64,000 bases of DNA, from contig NZ_JABEPP010000001.1 of NCBI RefSeq assembly GCF_013044135.1, forward strand, positions 558,001 to 622,000, written 5' to 3'. The notes below the pieces were generated by a model. The model made no database searches. It saw nothing but the letters and a program-made list of their open reading frames with translations, and was not told where the DNA came from. Made by a program: the position numbers and the translations under genes. Within the stretch, counting starts at the first letter, position 1. Each line of letters begins with the position of its first letter. This stretch comes from Enterovirga aerilata. Its GTDB lineage: Bacteria > Pseudomonadota > Alphaproteobacteria > Rhizobiales > Beijerinckiaceae. Shown in pieces: positions 59,172 to 64,000 of this stretch.

Positions 59172-59695
59172 GACAGGCGCGCCGCGATCCCGGCGAGGAT
59201 CGGGTCGCTCACGCCCATTTCCATCAGTTGCCGGTGCGTCGCCCGCACGTAATCGGGGTTCGCGCCTGAGACGCCGACACCCTGGTTCACGAGCCGCAGA
59301 AGATCCTCGACCGGCAGCCGTCCCGCATATTGCGGGTGGCGCCTGTCGGCCACGTAGGTGACGGCCGGCACGATCCGCCCGTCATCGAGGCGGATCCTGA
59401 CCCGGCGCTCCAGATAGACGGCAGTCACCTGCTCGCGCTCGCGCAGATAGGCGAGGGTGGCTTGCGCCTCCGCGGCCTCCACCGCGAAGGCGACCCCCCG
59501 GCACTTGCCGCCGCGGTCGAGGCCGAGCACCAGGCCCGGCATCTCCGGCGTGCCGCGGTGGACATGCGAGAAGATGCAGAGCGAGCGGTGGTAGCCCGTC
59601 AGCGTCGCGAAGTGGCGCTCGCGATACGTGAAGCCCGGCCGCCACATCAGCGAGCCGTAGCCGAACACCCAAAGATCGCCGCTTTCCGCCGCCAT
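59102..59695 (-). CDS. chaC: glutathione-specific gamma-glutamylcyclotransferase ChaC
   Basis: Degrades glutathione to 5-oxoproline and Cys-Gly. 197 residues, with the ChaC opening VFGYGSLMWRPGF, the SHVHRGTPEMPGLVLGLDRGG block, and the catalytic Glu in AYLREREQVTAVYLERRV. NPDYVRATHRQLMEMG is also typical. The C-terminal 23 codons overlap the opposite hypothetical gene. Confidence 0.92.
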   Translation of the reverse strand: MAAESGDLWVFGYGSLMWRPGFTYRERHFATLTGYHRSLCIFSHVHRGTPEMPGLVLGLDRGGKCRGVAFAVEAAEAQATLAYLREREQVTAVYLERRVRIRLDDGRIVPAVTYVADRRHPQYAGRLPVEDLLRLVNQGVGVSGANPDYVRATHRQLMEMGVSDPILAGIAARLSQGEPTARSAATARRSASLSARR

Positions 59696-59771
59696 CCGGC
59701 TCCCGCCGCTTCCGTCCTTGTGGACCGGGGCGGCTAGCAGCTACGAACCGGCGGTTCAACAGGAGAGGCGC

Positions 59772-60830
59772 GTGCCGGCCGAATCGAGACCTCCCCGCCG
59801 GGCGAGCCGCGTCCGCCTCTATCTCCCCCTGGTGCTTCTGGCGCTCCTCGCGATCGGTTGGTCCGCCGGCTGGTTCGTGATCCGCGCCCGTACCCTCGCC
59901 GGCATGGATGCGTGGCTCGCCTCGGAGGCGGCGTCCGGGCGGCAATGGACCTGCCGCGACCGGAACGCCGGCGGCTATCCGTTCCGGATCGAGATCTCGT
60001 GCGGGAGCCTCTCGTTCGAGCGCGCCGACTTGACCGCGAGCCTCGGGCGGGTGCTCGCGGTCTCGCAGGTCTATCGGCCCGGCCACATCATCATCGAGGC
60101 GCAGGGCCCGCTCCGCGTCGCGGCCGCCCCGTCGACGAATGTCGAGGCGGAATGGCGGCTGCTCCAGGCCAGCGTCATATTCGGGGCCGGCAACTTCCAG
60201 CGCCTGGCGCTGGTGGCGGAGGATCCAAGGCTGCGCGGCGCCTCGCCGGAGACCGGCCCGCTCGATCTCGCGGCGCGCCGCTTCGAGGCGCATGCCCGCC
60301 CCGATCCGGCCGACGCGACCACGGCCGATCTCGCCTTCTCCACGGAGGGTGCGGTCCTGCCGGGCCTGGATGCACTGGTCGGCGGGAACGAGCCGGCCGA
60401 TCTCGATCTCGTTCTCAGGCTGACGCGCGCCGTCGATCTCCCGACCCGGCTCGTCGCCAGCGAGCTCGAAGGCTGGCGCCTTGCCGGCGGGCGGCTTCAG
60501 ATCGACCGGGTGCGGCTGGTCAAGGGTCCCCGCCGGGTCGAGCTGCAGGGCTCGGCTGCGCTCGACGAGATGCACCGGCCGCGGGCCGAGCTCCAGGGCC
60601 AGGTCGCAGGTGTCGAGGGGCTGCTCGGCCCCTTCCTCGGCGACCGCTCGGGGCTCGCCGGCAATCTCCTCGGTGCCCTCCTGGGGCAGCCTCCCGCCGC
60701 CGCGACAGCCCAGCCGCTCGACCCGAAGGCCCCGCGCATGAAGCCGCTCCCGCCGCTCAGGGTGGAGAACGGGCGCCTCTTCGTCGGGCCTCTCCAGATT
60801 CCGAATGTCAGGATCCCGGCGCTCTACTGA
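59772..60830 (+). CDS. DUF2125 family protein
   Basis: A 352-residue protein from a GTG with AGGAGAGG just upstream. One membrane helix at about residues 15-38 (LYLPLVLLALLAIGWSAGWFVI) anchors a large periplasmic part with the DUF2125 look: WTCRDRNAGGYPFRIEISCGSLSFERAD, RPGHIIIEAQGPLRVA, then RVRLVKGPRRVELQGSAALDE. The family is alphaproteobacterial and of unknown function, possibly lipid transfer (AsmA-like repeats). It converges on the GGDEF-EAL gene with a 7-bp overlap. Confidence 0.85.
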   Translation: MPAESRPPRRASRVRLYLPLVLLALLAIGWSAGWFVIRARTLAGMDAWLASEAASGRQWTCRDRNAGGYPFRIEISCGSLSFERADLTASLGRVLAVSQVYRPGHIIIEAQGPLRVAAAPSTNVEAEWRLLQASVIFGAGNFQRLALVAEDPRLRGASPETGPLDLAARRFEAHARPDPADATTADLAFSTEGAVLPGLDALVGGNEPADLDLVLRLTRAVDLPTRLVASELEGWRLAGGRLQIDRVRLVKGPRRVELQGSAALDEMHRPRAELQGQVAGVEGLLGPFLGDRSGLAGNLLGALLGQPPAAATAQPLDPKAPRMKPLPPLRVENGRLFVGPLQIPNVRIPALY

Positions 60831-62434
60831 CCGGCGGCGCTGGCGCGGTCCTGGCCGGGACGGAGCAGCGACACCGCCTCCTCGGCGGATACCGCCTGGC
60901 TGAACAGATAGCCCTGGCCCTGCTGGCAGCCGCGCGCCAGGAGGTCGGCCTCCTGCTCGCTCCCTTCGACGCCCTCGGCGGTGATCGTCAGGCCCAGCCC
61001 GTGCCCGAGCCCGACGAGCGCGCTGACGATCTCGGCGCTCTCGTGCTCATGGGCCATGCTGCTCACGAAGCTGCGGTCGATCTTGATCTTGTCGAGCTTG
61101 AAGTTGCGCAGGTGATAGAGGCTCGAATAGCCGGTGCCGAAATCGTCGAGCGCCAGGCGGACTCCGGCCTCGCGGAGCGAGGTGAGAACGCTGCGCGCCG
61201 ATTCGAGGTCGCGGACCAGCGCGCTCTCGGTGATCTCGATCTCCAGGCGGCTGGGCGGTAGCCCTGTCCGGGCCAGAATCGCGAGGATGCGCAGCCCGAG
61301 GGTCGGCTCCTTGAGCTGGACGGGCGAGATGTTGAACGACAAGGTCACCGAGGTCGGCCAGTCGAGGGCCGCCCGGCAGGACTCCGCGAGCAGCGATTCG
61401 GAGAGCTCCTGGATCAGCCCGGTATCCTCCGCGACCGGGATGAAGCGGTCCGGAGGGACGGCTCCGAGGACCGGATGAGACCAGCGCGCGAGCGCCTCAA
61501 AGCCGACGATCTCCTTGGTCCGGAGGTCGACGAGAGGCTGGAAGAACGGCCTGATATCGCCCCTCGCGACCGCCGTCTTCAGCTCGCGCTCGAGCTGGTC
61601 CCGCTCGCGGATATGCTGGTCCATCTCCGCGTCGAAGAAGCGGAGTGAGGACTTGCCGTCGGCCTTGGCGCGGTAGAGCGCGACGTCCGCCCGCCGCATG
61701 ACCTCGTCCAGCGTGGCGTCGGGAAACGGGAAAAGGCAGATCCCGATACCGGAGCTGATCTCCTGGCGGATGTTGGCGACCGTCGCCGGCGGGCTCAGGG
61801 CGTCGATGACCCGGAGCGCCAGCCCGGTGGCCGCCTCGGGGCCGGCGAGCTGCTCGGCCAGGATGGCGAATTCGTCACCTCCCAACCGGACCACGAGATC
61901 GCCTTCCCGCACGGCTCCGAGCAGACGCTGCGCGACCACGATGAGCAATTCGTCTCCTGCCCCATGTCCGTGGATGTCGTTGACCTGCTTGAACCCGTTC
62001 AGGTCCAGCATGAGCAGCGCATGCGCTGCGCCCAGGCGCGGAGGCGACATCAGGGCCGTCCTCAGCGCCTCCGTGAACTGCCGGCGGTTCGGGAGCCCCG
62101 TGAGCGGGTCGCGGAAGGCGAGCTTGCGCACGTCGCGCTCGGCCGCGCTGCGGCGCCGGGTCTCCCGCTTCAGCTCGCGAAGCCGGCGCCAGGCGAAGAC
62201 CAGGAGCCCGATCATCAGGACGGCGCCGATCACCGGCAGCTCGTCAGTCTCGATTCCGGGCAGGTGCCCTCGGCCGCCGGAGACGAACACGTCTATCTCG
62301 AGGCAGACAAAGGCGGTGCCGAGGACCGCCAGGAGAACGAGGGTAAGATCCTGAATGCTGACGCGGTTACGAATGATGAAACTCCAGGCCCGGGCCGACA
62401 GGGTGAGCGGAGGAGCCGCTGCGCTGCGATGCAT
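60824..62434 (-). CDS. GGDEF-EAL domain protein (cyclic-di-GMP turnover)
   Basis: A 536-residue inner-membrane protein with two membrane segments (about 28-50 and 66-86). The GGDEF domain covers about 100-265, with intact active site RLGGDEFAIL and the RxxD-free linker DPLTGLPNRRQF. The EAL domain covers about 275-525, with FEALARWSHP, the metal Glu in ELEITESAL, and DDFGTGYSSLYHL and KIDRSFVSSM. Both catalytic signatures look intact, so it could make and break cyclic-di-GMP. The sensory part is only the short membrane hairpin. Confidence 0.92.
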   Translation of the reverse strand: MHRSAAAPPLTLSARAWSFIIRNRVSIQDLTLVLLAVLGTAFVCLEIDVFVSGGRGHLPGIETDELPVIGAVLMIGLLVFAWRRLRELKRETRRRSAAERDVRKLAFRDPLTGLPNRRQFTEALRTALMSPPRLGAAHALLMLDLNGFKQVNDIHGHGAGDELLIVVAQRLLGAVREGDLVVRLGGDEFAILAEQLAGPEAATGLALRVIDALSPPATVANIRQEISSGIGICLFPFPDATLDEVMRRADVALYRAKADGKSSLRFFDAEMDQHIRERDQLERELKTAVARGDIRPFFQPLVDLRTKEIVGFEALARWSHPVLGAVPPDRFIPVAEDTGLIQELSESLLAESCRAALDWPTSVTLSFNISPVQLKEPTLGLRILAILARTGLPPSRLEIEITESALVRDLESARSVLTSLREAGVRLALDDFGTGYSSLYHLRNFKLDKIKIDRSFVSSMAHEHESAEIVSALVGLGHGLGLTITAEGVEGSEQEADLLARGCQQGQGYLFSQAVSAEEAVSLLRPGQDRASAAGQ

Positions 62435-62548
62435 GGGACCAGTGTCGCCCGAGCTTCCTGACGAGACGTGAATCGGACGCGAGCGTCGTGGGACAGCGTG
62501 ACCGGAAGCCTACCGCGGCGCGCGCAATTGCCGGAGCCGCGGCTCGCC

Positions 62549-63493
62549 CTACTCCTCGCGCCGCCGCCCGAAATCGGGCTCGGGCGTCTCCTGCCCCTGC
62601 GAGATGATGCCCCGCCGGATGGCGCGCGTGCGGGTGAAAAGGTCGAACAGCGCATCGCCGTCGCCCCAGCGGATGGCGCGGGCGAGGATCGCGATGTCCT
62701 CGTTCAGCCGCCCCAGCATCTCCAGAACGGCTTCCTTGTTATGCAGGAAGATGTCGCGCCACATCGTCGGGTCGGAGGCCGCGATGCGCGTGAAGTCGCG
62801 GAAGCCGCCAGCCGAGAACTTGATCACCTCGCCCTGCGTGACCTCCTCGAGGTCCGCGGCGGTGCCGACGATGTTGTAGGCGATCAGGTGCGGCACGTGG
62901 CTGGTGATGGCGAGCACGAGGTCATGGTGCTCGGCCGTCATGACTTCCACATTCGCACCCATCGCGCTCCACAGGGCGGCGACCTTCGCGACGGCTTCCG
63001 GATCACTCCCCTCGGGCGGCGTCAGGATGCACCAGCGGTCGCGGAACAGGGTCGCAAAACCGGCATCCGGCCCGGAATGCTCCGTCCCCGCCACCGGATG
63101 GGCCGGCACGAGATGGACGCCCTCGGGCAGGTGGGGCGTCACCTGTTCGATCATGGACTTCTTGACCGAGCCCGTGTCGGACAGGATCGCGCCGGGCTTC
63201 AGAGCGGGCGCGATCGCCTTCGCGACGGCCGCGAAGCCGCCGACCGGGATGCACAGGATGACGAGGTCGGCATCGCGAACGCCGGCCGTGGGATCCGTCG
63301 TCGCCTCGTCCGCGATGCCGAGCTCCTCCACGCGACGGATCACGGCCGGATCGCGGTCGACTGCCACGATCGTGCCGGCGAGGTTCCGAAGTCTTGCGGC
63401 CCGGGCGATCGAGGAGCCGATGAGGCCGAGGCCGACGAGCGCAAGCCGGGAGACGAGCGGCGTGTCGAGCGGCGGCCCGAGACGGTCAGGCAT
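62549..63493 (-). CDS. tyrA: prephenate/arogenate dehydrogenase
   Basis: Oxidative decarboxylation step of tyrosine synthesis. 314 residues: [21 protein letters not shown] (NAD motif), [61 protein letters not shown] and [31 protein letters not shown]. No chorismate mutase domain; may prefer arogenate (tyrC type). Start overlaps the hisC stop by 8 bp. Confidence 0.94.
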   Translation of the reverse strand: MPDRLGPPLDTPLVSRLALVGLGLIGSSIARAARLRNLAGTIVAVDRDPAVIRRVEELGIADEATTDPTAGVRDADLVILCIPVGGFAAVAKAIAPALKPGAILSDTGSVKKSMIEQVTPHLPEGVHLVPAHPVAGTEHSGPDAGFATLFRDRWCILTPPEGSDPEAVAKVAALWSAMGANVEVMTAEHHDLVLAITSHVPHLIAYNIVGTAADLEEVTQGEVIKFSAGGFRDFTRIAASDPTMWRDIFLHNKEAVLEMLGRLNEDIAILARAIRWGDGDALFDLFTRTRAIRRGIISQGQETPEPDFGRRREE

Positions 63494-64000
63494 GGCCCGC
63501 GCCCATGAAGTCCCGCATGGCCGAGATGACGAGTTCGTTCGCCTCCGCGGAGCCGATGGTCATCCGCAGCGCGTTGGGCAGGCCGTAGGCCGCGACCGCG
63601 CGCAGAACCAGGCCGCGCCGGCACAGGAAGGCGTCCGCGTCCTTCGCGGTCCGGCCCGGCGTGCCGGGGAAGTGGATCAGGATGAAGTTGCCCACGCTCG
63701 GCGTGACCTCGAGCCCGAGCGCCGTCAGCTCCTTCGTGAGGCGCGGCAGCCATTCCTCGTTATGGGCGAGGGCTGCCGCGACATGGGCGTCGTCGCGCAT
63801 CGCCGCCGCGCCGGCCGCGATCGCCGGCGCGTTGACGTTGAACGGGCCCCGGATGCGGTTCAGCGCGTCCACGACATGGGCCGGTCCCACGAGCCAGCCG
63901 ATGCGCAGGGCTGCAAGTCCGTAGATCTTCGAGAAGGTGCGGCACATCACGACGTTCGGCGCCGTGAGCGCGAGCTCGAGCCCGGCCGAGTAGTCGTTGC
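63486..64000 (-). CDS. hisC: histidinol-phosphate aminotransferase (C-terminal part, runs off the window)
   Basis: PLP aminotransferase of histidine synthesis; about 171 C-terminal residues are visible. The PLP lysine is in [20 protein letters not shown], with [18 protein letters not shown] and [12 protein letters not shown] further on. The frame remains open to 64000 ([17 protein letters not shown] precedes), so an ATG at 63950 is internal. Beside tyrA, a paralogue that aminates prephenate or imidazole-acetol phosphate is common in Hyphomicrobiales. Confidence 0.9.
   Translation of the reverse strand, partial: NDYSAGLELALTAPNVVMCRTFSKIYGLAALRIGWLVGPAHVVDALNRIRGPFNVNAPAIAAGAAAMRDDAHVAAALAHNEEWLPRLTKELTALGLEVTPSVGNFILIHFPGTPGRTAKDADAFLCRRGLVLRAVAAYGLPNALRMTIGSAEANELVISAMRDFMGAGHA

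Noticed and set aside
1-64000. CRISPR array, prophage, insertion sequence, tRNA or rRNA genes
   Set aside because: No regularly spaced repeats, transposase or integrase motifs, or tRNA-like cloverleaf with TTCRANY were found by reading.

Overview
The window is a GC-rich, densely coded bacterial chromosome segment. It is almost certainly from an alphaproteobacterium of the order Hyphomicrobiales (Rhizobiales), perhaps near Methylobacteriaceae or Bradyrhizobiaceae. The evidence is a CarB of about 1155 residues with an alphaproteobacterial-type insertion, CpdR, a DUF2125 protein, the hisC-tyrA-GGDEF/EAL-DUF2125-chaC neighbourhood, FtsEX followed by YdcF and PlsC, a LexA box of the GAAC-N7-GAAC type, and an 82-bp palindromic repeat of the kind whose translation reads MAGLVPA. 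No rRNA, tRNA, CRISPR array, transposase or phage gene was recognised. Most of the window looks like ordinary core chromosome with several catabolic and transport modules inserted.

Layout. 1-7.2 kb: a truncated chemoreceptor, a lytic transglycosylase with galE, then galU, a class III nucleotide cyclase, a TVP38/DedA-like membrane protein and a DUF488 protein. 7.2-11 kb: a ZnuD-like TonB receptor behind a probable Zur box, and a convergent outer-membrane beta-barrel protein. 11-16 kb: rsmD, an RluB-type pseudouridine synthase with long basic tails, tadA, a haloacetate-dehalogenase-like hydrolase, gtrA and a short-chain dehydrogenase. 16-21 kb: a PanE-like reductase, an orphan tricarboxylate-type binding protein, an M20 amidohydrolase coupled to a FolM-like reductase, and small unknowns. 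21-26 kb: carB and greA. 26-31 kb: a TRAP transporter, a dehydrogenase and a DAD-type cupin dioxygenase. 31-33.4 kb: small unknown genes, a receiver-domain protein with a NepR-like N-terminus, and an Lrp regulator.

33.3-44.2 kb is a sulfur island. A cysJ-cysI-cysG operon (sulfite to sulfide, plus siroheme synthesis) diverges from an ssuE-ssuA-ssuA-ssuD-ssuC-ssuB operon (sulfonate uptake and desulfonation). The two halves form one route: SsuD releases sulfite from sulfonates and CysJI reduces it. 44.2-50.4 kb is an eight-gene operon under an FCD/GntR regulator with a FadR-like operator. It joins a polar-amino-acid-type ABC transporter to a PfkB kinase, an RpiB-type isomerase and a 3-hydroxyisobutyrate-dehydrogenase-like enzyme; the substrate is unknown. 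50.7-64 kb: benE, a PLP-dependent Cys/Met enzyme, tspO, cpdR, hpt, a zinc-ribbon protein, ftsEX, ydcF, plsC, a probably SOS-controlled small gene, chaC, a DUF2125 protein, a GGDEF-EAL protein, a prephenate dehydrogenase and a truncated hisC.

The points most worth follow-up are the NepR-like/receiver fusion (31.7 kb), the LexA-box-controlled unknown gene (58.7 kb), the unassigned ABC-kinase-isomerase operon with hairpins on both sides of its binding-protein gene (44-50 kb), the haloacetate dehalogenase candidate (13.9 kb), and the Zur-boxed TonB receptor (7.3 kb). All functions come from reading motifs and context; no database search was run.
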